64,000 nucleotides of DNA from Jannaschia sp. S6380 (GCF_023015695.1 NZ_JALKAS010000001.1:186001-250000); one strand, 5' to 3'. Positions 11,185 to 19,516 are shown, counted from the first letter of the stretch. Program-made: numbers and translations. Notes: generated from the letters alone by a model not told the origin.

Positions 11185-11527
11185 ATGGACGAGGACCGCA
11201 GCTGGAACTCACGACGGAACAGGCGACGCTGTCCGAAAAGCGACCTCAAAGCGAATTCAAGATCTTGGTCATGGCCTATCTGCTCTGGGCTTTCTCGGTA
11301 GCGCGGCCGTGCATCGCTTCTACCTCGGTCGCATCGGTTCAGATGCCTTCCAGCTTGGCCTGTTCCTGGTCGGATTTCTGACTTTGGGGCCTGGCGTGGG
11401 CTTCCTTCTCGTCGGGATCCTCCTCGTCTGGGTCCTTGCCGATACGTTTCTGATGCCCGGTATCGCCCGCCGGGACGCGGAACTGAGGCGTGCGGTGCTG
11501 ATGGCCGAAGCTCTGGCGCCAGGTTGA
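11185..11527 (+). pseudogene. TM2-domain membrane protein gene with a frameshift
   Basis: Two frames together encode a TM2-domain protein. The frame of TTEQATLSEKRPQSEF continues into MAYLLWAF, and the next frame picks up FLGSAAVHRFYLGR, two hydrophobic helices, and a tail ending at 11527. The classic TM2 signature YLLWxFLGxxxxHRFYLGR is split exactly at TTT 11291-11293, where one missing base restores it. The true start is unclear: the ATG at 11185 is in a third frame, so another small lesion near the start is possible. TM2 proteins have no settled function in bacteria. This may be a decayed gene or a base-calling error. Confidence 0.6.
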
Positions 11528-11614
11528 TCGCGCTGCGAGACATTCACCAAGGGGTGATTGGCGCCCGGGGCCCAGTCGGTCTAGACCGGTCGGGCTGTTC
11601 AGGAACGGAACCCG

Positions 11615-12301
11615 ATGACGACATCCCTTGCGCGCGCGACCTTTCTTGCCACGGCCCTGGCTTTGCCCGCCGGCGTTGCGGCCGATCCCGTCGTGGTGGA
11701 ATTGTTCACATCCCAGGGGTGTTCGTCCTGCCCCCCGGCCGACGAGATGCTGGGCCAGCTTGCACATCGCGACGATGTTATCGCATTGTCGCTGCATGTC
11801 GATTACTGGGACTGGATCGGTTGGGCGGACACTTTCGCCGATCCGGCTTATAGCGACCGGCAGCGGGGCTATGCCGCCGCCGCGGGGTCCAGCGTCGTCT
11901 ACACTCCGCAATTCGTGGTCGGCGGCGTCGATCAGGTCGCGGGACCGTCGGGGATGGAACTGGCCGACCTGATTGTCGCACATGACGGCGTGACGGGCGA
12001 TATCCTCCGCCAGGGCGAGGGGCGCAAAGTCGTTGCCGCGTCGAGCGGAAAGCGCGGACAGCTGATCCGGGTGATCTATCGGCCCGAGACCACCGTCCGC
12101 ATCCTTCGGGGTGAGAACGCGGGACGGAACATCACCTACCACAATGTCGTCGAAAGCTGGACCGTGTTGTCGGACTGGGACGGACGCGAACTGCAGATCG
12201 ACGTGCCCGCGGCGCCCGACGGAATGGCGCAGGCGGTCCTTGCGCAGGCGGTGAATGACGGCAAACCCGGCGCGATCCTCGGCGCGGTTCGCGTGGACTG
12301 A
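11615..12301 (+). CDS. DUF1223 thioredoxin-like secreted protein
   Basis: A 228-residue protein with a signal peptide ending around residue 23 (...PAGVAA). The DUF1223 motif FTSQGCSSCPPAD has Cys36 and Cys39, a CxxC pair in a thioredoxin-like fold. HVDYWDWIGWADTFADP and YTPQFVVGG are conserved in the family. The biochemical role is not established. It is probably an exported redox protein. It stands between the TM2 remnant and a HAD phosphatase on the same strand, with a 41-bp gap downstream. Confidence 0.85.
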   Translation: MTTSLARATFLATALALPAGVAADPVVVELFTSQGCSSCPPADEMLGQLAHRDDVIALSLHVDYWDWIGWADTFADPAYSDRQRGYAAAAGSSVVYTPQFVVGGVDQVAGPSGMELADLIVAHDGVTGDILRQGEGRKVVAASSGKRGQLIRVIYRPETTVRILRGENAGRNITYHNVVESWTVLSDWDGRELQIDVPAAPDGMAQAVLAQAVNDGKPGAILGAVRVD

Positions 12302-12342
12302 CGCGCTGGACGCGCGGGCGCCGTCCGTCCAACGTCCGCGGC

Positions 12343-13050
12343 ATGATACGCGCGATTCTCTTCGACAAGGACGGCACGCTTACGGATTTTCGCGCCACGT
12401 GGGAGGCATGGATGCCCGGCATGATCGCTGATCTGGCCCGTGCCTCGGGTCAGGATGCCCACGTGATCGCACGGGGCTTCGGGTTCGACCTGGCCGCAGG
12501 GACGATCCGCCCCGACGGGCTGTTCGTGACCGCGCCGGGCCATGTCGTGGCTGCAAGGATCGCCGAGCTGATCGGATGGCGCCCCCGCGACGTCTCGGCC
12601 TGGCTCGGCCCCCGCACCGCCGAGGTGCCGCAGGTTCCCGTCGACGGTCTGCCCGCCTTGATGCGACGCCTCCGGTCTGCCGGGTTGACGCTGGGCGTTC
12701 TGACAAATGCCGACACTGCCGAGGCCGCGCATCATCTGGAACGGATCGGCGTCCGCGATGCAATATCGCGGATCATCGGCTGTGACAGCGGTTTCGGCGC
12801 CAAGCCCGATCCGCGCGGTGCCGCGGATTTCGCCGATGCTCTGGGACTTCGGCGGGCCGAGGTGCTGATGGTCGGCGATGGCACGACCGATATCGCCGCC
12901 GCCCGTGGGGCCGGCCTTCCCGTCATAGGCGTCCTGACGGGTACGCTGGATGCCGCCACCTTGTCGTGCGAAACCGATGCGGTTCTGCCCGATGTGACCC
13001 ACCTGCCGGAGTGGTTGGCCACGCGGGGCCTCGCGATTCCCGCCGCTTAA
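12343..13050 (+). CDS. HAD-superfamily hydrolase, phosphoglycolate-phosphatase-like
   Basis: A 235-residue soluble phosphatase-like protein. All HAD motifs are visible: motif I DKDGTLTD at residues 8-15, motif II LTNAD, motif III lysine in AKPDP, and motif IV GDGTTDIAAA. A helical cap lies between motifs I and II. The substrate cannot be told from sequence; phosphoglycolate or another small phosphate ester is likely. It probably shares a transcript with the DUF1223 gene upstream. Confidence 0.88.
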   Translation: MIRAILFDKDGTLTDFRATWEAWMPGMIADLARASGQDAHVIARGFGFDLAAGTIRPDGLFVTAPGHVVAARIAELIGWRPRDVSAWLGPRTAEVPQVPVDGLPALMRRLRSAGLTLGVLTNADTAEAAHHLERIGVRDAISRIIGCDSGFGAKPDPRGAADFADALGLRRAEVLMVGDGTTDIAAARGAGLPVIGVLTGTLDAATLSCETDAVLPDVTHLPEWLATRGLAIPAA

Positions 13051-13106
13051 CCCGATCTTCAGCTTCGACTGCGAGACCTCGCGGAAACGTCGTCTCGGAG
13101 ACCGCG

Positions 13107-13703
13107 ATGCATGGTTTGATCTGCAAGGCACTGGAAGGGTTCGTGATCGACCAGCACGGCCTGCCCGAATGGGTAGCGATCTGCGACGCCGGAGGGTCGC
13201 CCGTCCGCCGGTTCGAGGCGATGCGCATCTACGATGACGCGGTGATGCTGCGACTGGTCGCAGCGGGTGCACATCGCCTGGACCGCAGCCGCATGAGTCT
13301 TTGCGAGGATGTGGGGCATTGGGTCTGCACGCATCCCCCCCTGGAACCGGTGCGGCGGCTTTTCCGGTTTTCCGGGTCCGAGTTCGTGGATCTTCTGCAT
13401 TCCCTGGATGAGTTGCACGAACGCGCACAGATGGCGGTGCCGGGCATCGACGTGCCGCGCTATCGCCTGACGGCCGTGGCTCCGGGCCGGTACCGGGTCG
13501 CGTCCCGCTGGTCTGTCGCGGGCGGCGGGGCCGTCCTGACGGGAATCCTGCGCGCGATGGCGGACGACTATGGAACGCTCGCGATGATCGAACCAGGTCC
13601 CATGCGCGAGATCGACGCGGCATGGCATGAGACGGTCGAGATCCACATTGCCGAGCAGGATTTCAGCGAAGGACGTACCTTCGCCCTGGGGGGCGCGGCA
13701 TGA
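13107..13703 (+). CDS. H-NOX (haem nitric oxide binding) sensor protein
   Basis: A 198-residue haem-NO-binding domain protein. The N-terminus MHGLICKALEGFV is diagnostic, and the proximal haem ligand His104 sits in LDELHE, the expected place. In the usual YxSxR haem-propionate motif only the serine is kept: the aligned stretch is V131-A-S133-R-W135. The ATG at 13107 is chosen because the family begins MxGLI; a longer reading overlaps the HAD gene. Its stop overlaps the start of the next gene (ATGA), a diguanylate cyclase, so the pair probably converts an NO or redox signal into c-di-GMP output. Confidence 0.88.
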   Translation: MHGLICKALEGFVIDQHGLPEWVAICDAGGSPVRRFEAMRIYDDAVMLRLVAAGAHRLDRSRMSLCEDVGHWVCTHPPLEPVRRLFRFSGSEFVDLLHSLDELHERAQMAVPGIDVPRYRLTAVAPGRYRVASRWSVAGGGAVLTGILRAMADDYGTLAMIEPGPMREIDAAWHETVEIHIAEQDFSEGRTFALGGAA

Positions 13704-14755
13704 GTTCCGTGACGTTGCCCCTCGACGTGCTGGATCGGACGATGCCGATGTGCCTGGTGGCCGATGGGAACGGGCGTATCGTCCATGTCGGTCCGACGCT
13801 GTTGCGCATCGCGCCGAACCTCGTGGGCCAGCATCTGGACGCCGCCATCCACGTCGCCCAATCCGCCCTCGTCGCGGAGCCAGCATCCACCTTGTTGCGA
13901 CGCGGCAGACGGCTGCGTCTGGCTTTGGCGGGCGAGGTGGATGTCGATGGACCCGATGCGTCGACGCGATTCCGGGGCATCGGACTGCCGCTGTCGGATG
14001 GCGGCCTGCTGCTGCATCTGGCCTTCTGCGCCGACCCGGGTCCGGCCCTGCGGCGCCATGGGCTCACCGCGCGGGACCTGTCGCCGATCGACCCGACCGT
14101 CGACCTGCTGTTCCTGATCGAGGCGAACGCGGTCGTCCTGTCGGAGTTCGGGCGGCTGGGCGACCGTCTGGATGCCGCCCGTGCCGCTGCGGAGGACGAC
14201 GCGGCGACGGATACCCTAACCGGACTTCGCAACCGGCGCGCGCTGGATGTGCATCTTACCCGACTGATCGATGGTCGGGACGTCCGGTTTGGTCTGATGC
14301 ACCTGGATCTCGACTACTTCAAATCGGTCAATGACCGCCTCGGACACGCCGCCGGAGACCATGTTCTGAAAAAGGTCGCCGAGATCCTGCAGCAGGAGGT
14401 CCGGCGAGGTGACCTCGTCGCGCGCGTGGGCGGCGACGAGTTCGTGCTCGTTTTCGCCGGCTGCGCGGACGTAGAGATCCTCCGCCGGATCGCCGACCGT
14501 ATCATCGACCGGCTCGAGGCGCCGATCGAATGGCAGGGTGAGGTTTGCCGGGTTTCGGCCAGCATTGGGATCACGATGTCCGATTTTTACGAAGCGATCG
14601 AATTGGGCCGGATGGGCAACGACGCCGATGCCGCGCTCTACGCGTCGAAGCGGGCGGGTCGATCCCGGCATTCCGTCGCCGGCGTGATCACGACGCCAGA
14701 AGCGAACGCCGGCGCATCGGCCTATCCGACCGAAAAGAGTGCGGGGCTGGCGTGA
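13700..14755 (+). CDS. H-NOX-associated diguanylate cyclase (GGDEF)
   Basis: A 351-residue cyclase that would make c-di-GMP from two GTP. The N-terminal half (to about residue 150) resembles the H-NOX-associated (HNOBA) region, followed by a short coiled linker (RLDAARAAAEDDAATDTLTGLRNRR). The GGDEF site is intact at residues 247-251, with RxxD (RRGD) nine residues before it, so product inhibition is likely. It is translationally coupled to the H-NOX gene, which supplies the sensory partner. A small inverted repeat (AGACAA...TTGTCT) just after the stop may help end transcription. Confidence 0.9.
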   Translation: MSSVTLPLDVLDRTMPMCLVADGNGRIVHVGPTLLRIAPNLVGQHLDAAIHVAQSALVAEPASTLLRRGRRLRLALAGEVDVDGPDASTRFRGIGLPLSDGGLLLHLAFCADPGPALRRHGLTARDLSPIDPTVDLLFLIEANAVVLSEFGRLGDRLDAARAAAEDDAATDTLTGLRNRRALDVHLTRLIDGRDVRFGLMHLDLDYFKSVNDRLGHAAGDHVLKKVAEILQQEVRRGDLVARVGGDEFVLVFAGCADVEILRRIADRIIDRLEAPIEWQGEVCRVSASIGITMSDFYEAIELGRMGNDADAALYASKRAGRSRHSVAGVITTPEANAGASAYPTEKSAGLA

Positions 14756-15497
14756 CACCAAGCCGGAGACAAACAACGGTTGTCTTCGTCGACTTTCAGG
14801 TCTGCTATGGGAGACAAGCGCCGAAGTGGCAGCCCGTAGGGGGCGGGAATAAGGGCGAAGAAACAGAAGGTTAGGACGGAGTGGGACACTCGAAGTTCCC
14901 ATAGTTTTCCGTAGCTTTCTGAGGAAAAGTCCCACTGATGGATTGGAAATATTACCTTTTATTTACAGCTATTTGTGTGTTCCCGTGTGCAGTCGATGTG
15001 CAGGCCATGACCATGCGGTGGGGCGCGGCGTAGGATGAGTTGCGTGAGACCTCCGGAACGACAGCCACTCTCTTTGATCGTCCACTGGCGTCATCGATAT
15101 ACCGACAGTCCATAGCGAAGGGACTGACAGCGCGCCTTCGACGGAGGTTCGTAAGCTTGCAACAAATGGCTCTGCCGACCTACCCGGAGGGCCGCGAGAT
15201 CTCGATCCTTCGAGGCAGCAGAGAAGAGATCGCCTTCCCCATGTGGACCACTGGCAAGCGACAGGGCAAATATCGCGGACGCTCGACCCGCGCTTGAACT
15301 GCCGAAACAGCCCTCGTCGAGCGACGTTTCGAAGAGAAGGATTAGCCGGTTCGTGGACACGCATCCTATCTGACTAGAGCGTTTCCTTTGGGTCTAAGGC
15401 CCGGTCGTCGGACCGGTTCATTTCTTTAGAACAACCCTTTTGATACACCCCATTCGTTTCAGTGCGTGGTTGCAGATGAGTGCACCTCACCGAACCG
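14756..15497. other. Gene-poor stretch, probable left edge of the metal region
   Basis: No convincing gene is present. Small open frames here lack start signals and family features. The stretch is AT-richer around 14935-14985. It contains AGTGGGAC (14880-14887) opposite GTCCCACT (14929-14936), with a nested TTTTCC (14905-14910) / GGAAAA (14923-14928) pair, and a second hairpin CCGGTC-GTCG-GACCGG at 15401-15416 followed by a T-rich run. It separates core-type genes from the mercury operon, so an attachment or recombination site is plausible but not shown. Confidence 0.5.
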
Positions 15498-15926
15498 TCA
15501 CTCGTCCATCAGTGCTTCGATCACGGCGCAATCCGGGACCTGCTCTCCGGAGCATCGTGCGGAGACGTCCGCCAGCGTCCGCTCCAGCCGCCGCAGCTCC
15601 GTGATGCGGGCGCGGACGCCCTCCAGGTGACGCAGCGTGGTCTCGCGCACCTCGGCGCAGGTGACGCGCTCGCCGTCGACCAGCGACAGCAGCCCGCGCA
15701 CCTCCTCGATCGTCAGGCCCAGCCGCCGGGCGCGGCCGATGAAGCCGAGGCGGCGGACGTCCTCCTGACCGTAGAGGCGGTAGCCGTTCGGACCCCGGTC
15801 GGGTTCGGGCATGAGGCCCGAATCCTCGTAGTAGCGCACGGTCTCGATCCCGCAGCCGGCGCGGTCGGCGAGGCCCTTGCGGGTGAGGGGGCGGCCGGGG
15901 GCGGGGGTCGTCGCCATGTCGCGCAT
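15498..15926 (-). CDS. merR: MerR-family regulator of the mercury operon
   Basis: A 142-residue MerR-type activator. The helix-turn-helix is RKGLADRAGCGIETVRYYEDSGL, and metal-site cysteines are Cys90, Cys125 and Cys133. The 35-residue spacing between the first two matches Hg-type MerR, where all three cysteines bind Hg(II) at the dimer interface. I chose the ATG at 15926, preceded by AAGGAG ten bases upstream; the ATG at 15917 is an alternative. It is divergent from the merT-like/merF/merA genes, and the promoter between them has the 19-nt spacer that MerR proteins need. Confidence 0.88.
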   Translation of the reverse strand: MRDMATTPAPGRPLTRKGLADRAGCGIETVRYYEDSGLMPEPDRGPNGYRLYGQEDVRRLGFIGRARRLGLTIEEVRGLLSLVDGERVTCAEVRETTLRHLEGVRARITELRRLERTLADVSARCSGEQVPDCAVIEALMDE

Positions 15927-15940
15927 CGTCGTCTCTCTCC

Positions 15941-15971
15941 TTGACCCTGTAGCTGGTGCAGACCCTACATC
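15941..15971 (+). promoter_or_regulatory. mer operon promoter with 19-nt spacer
   Basis: The -35 is TTGACC (15941-15946), the spacer is exactly 19 nt, and the -10 is TACATC (15966-15971). The elongated spacer is the hallmark of promoters untwisted by metal-bound MerR. The spacer holds an imperfect CTGTAG...GCAGAC dyad. It drives the merT-like, merF and merA genes, and MerR is divergent from the same region. Confidence 0.85.
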
Positions 15972-16010
15972 GGTTTGCGAACAGGATCGAGAGACACCGG
16001 ACCCGCCGAT

Positions 16011-16478
16011 ATGCGACCCGACATGCCCCCCAACGCCGCCCCCGCCGACGCGCCGTGCGAACATGCTCTGAACGGCCCCGCCCTGAACGGCCCCGCCCTG
16101 AACGGCCCCGCCCTGCTCGGGATCGGGGGCGCCGGGCTGGCGGCGCTGCTGTCGGCTTCCTGCTGCTTGCTGCCGCTGGCGCTGTCGCTCGCGGGCCTGG
16201 GCGGGACGTGGCTGGCGGTGCTGGGCCCGTTCACCGTCTGGCGCGTGCCGATCCTGATCGCGGCCGGCCTCGTCGTCGCGGTTGCCTGGATCGTGATGGC
16301 CCGCCGGGGGCTGCGCCGGGTCCGCCCCCGCGCCCTCGTCGTCGCCGGACTGGCGACCGCCTCGCTCGGCCTCGCCGCGACGACGCCGCTCTGGGAGCGG
16401 GGGGCGCAGCGGGCGCTCCTCGACCTCTACTACGCGCGCCTGGACGCGCGCGCCCCTGATACGGAGATCACGCGATGA
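16011..16478 (+). CDS. merT: MerT-like mercuric transport protein
   Basis: A 155-residue inner-membrane protein placed between merR and merF. The first helix carries the vicinal cysteines that accept Hg(II) in MerT (SASCCLLPLALSLAG), and two further helices follow. The second, cytoplasmic cysteine pair of classical MerT is not seen, and no merP is present. The ATG at 16011 is chosen because an upstream TTG would precede the expected transcription start. Residues 21-35 consist of three perfect NGPAL repeats. The stop overlaps the merF start (ATGA). Function as an Hg importer feeding MerA is inferred. Confidence 0.78.
   Translation: MRPDMPPNAAPADAPCEHALNGPALNGPALNGPALLGIGGAGLAALLSASCCLLPLALSLAGLGGTWLAVLGPFTVWRVPILIAAGLVVAVAWIVMARRGLRRVRPRALVVAGLATASLGLAATTPLWERGAQRALLDLYYARLDARAPDTEITR
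16071..16115 (+). repeat. Three perfect 15-bp tandem repeats inside merT
   Basis: The unit AACGGCCCCGCCCTG occurs three times in a row and encodes NGPAL x3 just before the first membrane helix of the MerT-like protein. It keeps the frame, so copy number could vary without breaking the gene. Confidence 0.85.
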
Positions 16479-16693
16479 CCGACGACAAGCTTCTCGGCAT
16501 CGGCATCGCGGGCACGGTCGTCGCCGCGCTGTGCTGCTTCACGCCTGTCCTTGTCGTCCTGCTGGGCGCGGTCGGGCTGTCCGCCATGCTCGGATGGCTC
16601 GACTACGTGCTGCTGCCCGCGCTCGGGCTCTTCCTCCTTCTGACCCTCTACGCCCTGTGGCGGCGCGCGCGCCGCATGAAAGGCTCGTCATGA
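16475..16693 (+). CDS. merF: Mercury transporter MerF
   Basis: A 72-residue inner-membrane protein with two helices. The core AALCCFTPVLVVLLGAVGLS and LDYVLLPALGLF are the MerF signature, with the vicinal Cys pair at about residues 20-21. The C-terminal cysteine pair of some MerF proteins is missing; this one ends WRRARRMKGSS. MerF passes Hg(II) across the membrane to MerA. Both ends overlap neighbours as ATGA, so it is tightly coupled to merT and merA. Confidence 0.88.
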   Translation: MTDDKLLGIGIAGTVVAALCCFTPVLVVLLGAVGLSAMLGWLDYVLLPALGLFLLLTLYALWRRARRMKGSS

Positions 16694-18096
16694 CCGATAC
16701 CTACGACATCGCCGTGATCGGCGCCGGCTCCGCCGGCTTCTCGGCCGCCATCACCGCCGCGGGGCAGGGGGCGAAGGTCGCGCTCGTCGGGCACGGCACG
16801 ATCGGGGGGACCTGCGTCAATTTCGGCTGCGTGCCGTCGAAGACGATGATCCGCGCGGCCGAGGCGCTGCACGCCGCCCGCGCCGCCGGGCGCTTTCCCG
16901 GCCTGCACGGCGAGGCGACGCTGACGGACTGGTCTGCGCTGTTGGGCGCGAAGGACGATCTGGTCGAGACGCTGCGGCAGGCGAAATATGCCGACCTCCT
17001 GGCCGACTATCCGGGCATCGATTACCGCGAGGACCGCGCGCGCCTGGGCGCTGGCGGGCTGGTGCTGGAGGGCGGGGACCGCCTGTCCGCCGGACGGGTC
17101 GTCATCGCCACCGGATCGCGCCCGGCCATGCCGGACGTGCCGGGCCTGGAGGGCGTGCCGGTGCTCGACTCGACCGCGGCCCTCGCGCTCGAGGAACGGC
17201 CCCGATCCCTGATCGTAGTGGGCGGGGGCTATATCGGGTGCGAGCTGGCGCAGATGTTCGCCCGGTTGGGCGTCGAGGTTGCGCTCGTGACCCGCTCGCG
17301 ACTGCTGCCCGAGGCGGAGCCGGAGGTCTCGGAGGCCCTGACCCGCTACCTGCGAAACGAGGGGATCGCCGTCCATGACGGGCTGACCTACGACCGGGTC
17401 GAGCGGACGCCGGACGGCGTCGCCCTGCGCCTGCGGACGGAGGCGGGCAAGGACCGGAGACTCGACGCGCAGCATCTCGTCGTCACCACGGGCCGGACGC
17501 CCAACTCGGACGGCATGGGGCTGGACGCGGCCGGCGTGGCGCGCGGCCCCCGCGGCGGGATCGAGGTCGACGACCGCCTGCGCACCACGCGGCCCGGCAT
17601 CTATGCGGCGGGCGACGTCACCGGGCGCGATGCTTTCGTCTACATGGCGGCCTACGGTGCCAAGCTCGCCGCGCTCAACGCGCTGAACGGCGACGCGCAC
17701 CGCTACAGCAGCGAGGCGATGCCTTGGGTCGTCTTCACCGATCCGCAGGTCGCGGGTGCGGGCCTGACCGAGGCGGCGGCACGGGCCAAGGGGATCGACG
17801 TGCGCACCTCCGTGGTGCCGCTCGACCACGTGCCGCGCGCGCTCGCCGCCCGCGACACGCGCGGGCTCGTGAAGCTGGTGGCCGAACGCGGCAGCGACCG
17901 CCTGCTCGGCGCGCAGATCATCGCCCCCGAGGGGGCGGACGCGATCCAGACCATGGTGATGGCGCTCAAGGCGCGCATGACCGTAACAGATCTCGGCGAG
18001 ACGATCTTCCCCTACCTGACCACCGTCGAGGCCTGGAAGCTCGCCGCGCAGAGCTTCGATCAGGACGTCGCCAAGCTGTCCTGCTGCGCGGGCTGA
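16690..18096 (+). CDS. merA: Mercuric reductase
   Basis: An FAD/NADPH enzyme that reduces Hg(II) to volatile Hg(0) in the cytoplasm. It has 468 residues and lacks the N-terminal HMA domain found in Tn501-type MerA. The FAD-binding GAGSAG is at residues 11-16 and the redox pair Cys42/Cys47 lies in GGTCVNFGCVPSK. The essential C-terminal vicinal cysteines are present (SCCAG, residues 464-468), as is FPYLTTVEAWKLA with the conserved tyrosine. These features separate it from ordinary dihydrolipoamide dehydrogenases. The ATG at 16690 overlaps the merF stop. Confidence 0.95.
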   Translation: MTDTYDIAVIGAGSAGFSAAITAAGQGAKVALVGHGTIGGTCVNFGCVPSKTMIRAAEALHAARAAGRFPGLHGEATLTDWSALLGAKDDLVETLRQAKYADLLADYPGIDYREDRARLGAGGLVLEGGDRLSAGRVVIATGSRPAMPDVPGLEGVPVLDSTAALALEERPRSLIVVGGGYIGCELAQMFARLGVEVALVTRSRLLPEAEPEVSEALTRYLRNEGIAVHDGLTYDRVERTPDGVALRLRTEAGKDRRLDAQHLVVTTGRTPNSDGMGLDAAGVARGPRGGIEVDDRLRTTRPGIYAAGDVTGRDAFVYMAAYGAKLAALNALNGDAHRYSSEAMPWVVFTDPQVAGAGLTEAAARAKGIDVRTSVVPLDHVPRALAARDTRGLVKLVAERGSDRLLGAQIIAPEGADAIQTMVMALKARMTVTDLGETIFPYLTTVEAWKLAAQSFDQDVAKLSCCAG

Positions 18097-18108
18097 AGGA
18101 GCATTCCC

Positions 18109-19464
18109 ATGAGCGAGACATACGATCTGGTCGTCCTCGGCGTCGGCATGGCCGGCCTTACGGCCGCCAACCGATGCGCCCGCGAGGGCTGGTCCGTCGC
18201 GGTGGTCGATCCGCTTCCCTATGGCGGCACCTGCGCGCTGCGCGGGTGCGATCCCAAGAAGATGCTACGCCGGGGCGCGGAGGTGGTCGAGGCGGCGCGC
18301 ATGATGTCCAAGCTAGGCGTGCGCGAGGGCGACCTAACGATCGACTGGGCCGAGCTGATGGCGCATAAGCGCAGCTTCACCGACGCCGTGCCGGGCAGGA
18401 TCGAAGGCGGCCTGGACGGCAAGGGCGTGACGACCCTGCACGGCCCCGCCCGTTTCACGGGCGAGCGCAGGCTCGACGTCGACGGCCGGGCGATCGAGGC
18501 GGGCCACGTCCTGATCGCGACCGGCCAGCGCCCGCGCGACCTGGGCGTGCCGGGGGCGGAGCTGGCGACGGACTCGACCGACTTCCTGGAGCTGGACGCG
18601 CTGCCCCGACGTATCCTGTTCGTGGGCGGCGGCTACGTGTCCATGGAGTTCGCGCACATCGCCGCGCGGGCGGGCGCGGAGGTGACGGTCGCGGATCGGG
18701 GCGAGCGGCCGTTGAAGTTCTTCGATCCCGACCTCGTGGACGCGCTGGTCGCGCATTCGCGTGAGGTCGGCATGCGCTTCGAGACGGACGCCGAGCTGGT
18801 GGGGATCGCGCGGCGGGGCGCGGAGCTCGTGGCACGCTTCGCGCGGGCGGGCGACGGCTTCGAGATTGCGGCCGACCTCGTCGTGAACGGCGCGGGCCGG
18901 GTGCCCGAGACCGACGGTCTGGATCTCGATGCGGCAGGCGTCGCGCATGGGCCGAAGGGCGTCACTGTCACCGAGCACCTGCGCTCGACCACGAACGACC
19001 GCGTGTTCGCGGCCGGCGACGTGGCCGACACGGCCGGCTCGCCGCTCACGCCCGTCGCCGTCCACGAGGGCAAGGTCGCCGCCTCCAACATGATCCGCGG
19101 CGACCGCATGGTGCCGGACTACCGCGGCGTCCCGAGCGCGGCCTTCACCTTGCCCGAAATCGTCCGCATCGGCCTGAGCGAGGACGAGGCGCGGTCAGGC
19201 GACCACGCGGTCCGGGTGGCGGTGAACGACACCTCCAGTTGGTACTCCAACCGCCGCATTGGGGCCTCCCTCGGCATGACCAAGGTCATCACCGACGCCG
19301 AGACGGACGAGGTCTTGGGCGTCCACCTCCTCGGCCATCACTACGCGGAAGCGGCGAACCTGTTCGGCCTCGCCATGCGCTCGGGCCTCAAGGCGAGCGA
19401 TCTCAAGCGGATGATCTCGACATATCCCACGGTCGGATCGGACGTGGGGGCGATGCTCGGGTGA
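18109..19464 (+). CDS. Flavin-dependent disulfide oxidoreductase next to merA
   Basis: A 451-residue member of the class I pyridine nucleotide-disulfide oxidoreductases, 12 bp after merA. The FAD motif GVGMAGLTAA begins near residue 11. The redox pair Cys42/Cys47 is in GGTCALRGCDPKK, and a second nucleotide-binding motif (FVGGGYVSMEFA) is near the middle. Unlike glutathione reductase it lacks the HPxxxE catalytic pair: the matching stretch is YPTVGSDV. It also lacks the MerA C-terminal Cys pair. The substrate is unknown; a mercury- or thiol-stress role is suggested by the operon. Confidence 0.82.
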   Translation: MSETYDLVVLGVGMAGLTAANRCAREGWSVAVVDPLPYGGTCALRGCDPKKMLRRGAEVVEAARMMSKLGVREGDLTIDWAELMAHKRSFTDAVPGRIEGGLDGKGVTTLHGPARFTGERRLDVDGRAIEAGHVLIATGQRPRDLGVPGAELATDSTDFLELDALPRRILFVGGGYVSMEFAHIAARAGAEVTVADRGERPLKFFDPDLVDALVAHSREVGMRFETDAELVGIARRGAELVARFARAGDGFEIAADLVVNGAGRVPETDGLDLDAAGVAHGPKGVTVTEHLRSTTNDRVFAAGDVADTAGSPLTPVAVHEGKVAASNMIRGDRMVPDYRGVPSAAFTLPEIVRIGLSEDEARSGDHAVRVAVNDTSSWYSNRRIGASLGMTKVITDAETDEVLGVHLLGHHYAEAANLFGLAMRSGLKASDLKRMISTYPTVGSDVGAMLG

Positions 19465-19516
19465 CGACGCGCGCCGATGCCCAGTAGGGCAGGTCGCTGA
19501 CGGAAGAGACGACGAG

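Noticed and set aside
15371..15385. CTAGAGCGTTTCC as an insertion-sequence terminal repeat
   Set aside because: No matching inverted partner or transposase fragment was found nearby.
15975..16010. Upstream TTG start for the MerT-like protein
   Set aside because: It lies only a few bases after the -10 of the mer promoter, too close to the expected transcription start to be translated.
16071..16115. Tandem repeats as a CRISPR or regulatory array
   Set aside because: The three 15-bp units have no spacers, lie inside a coding frame and encode NGPAL.
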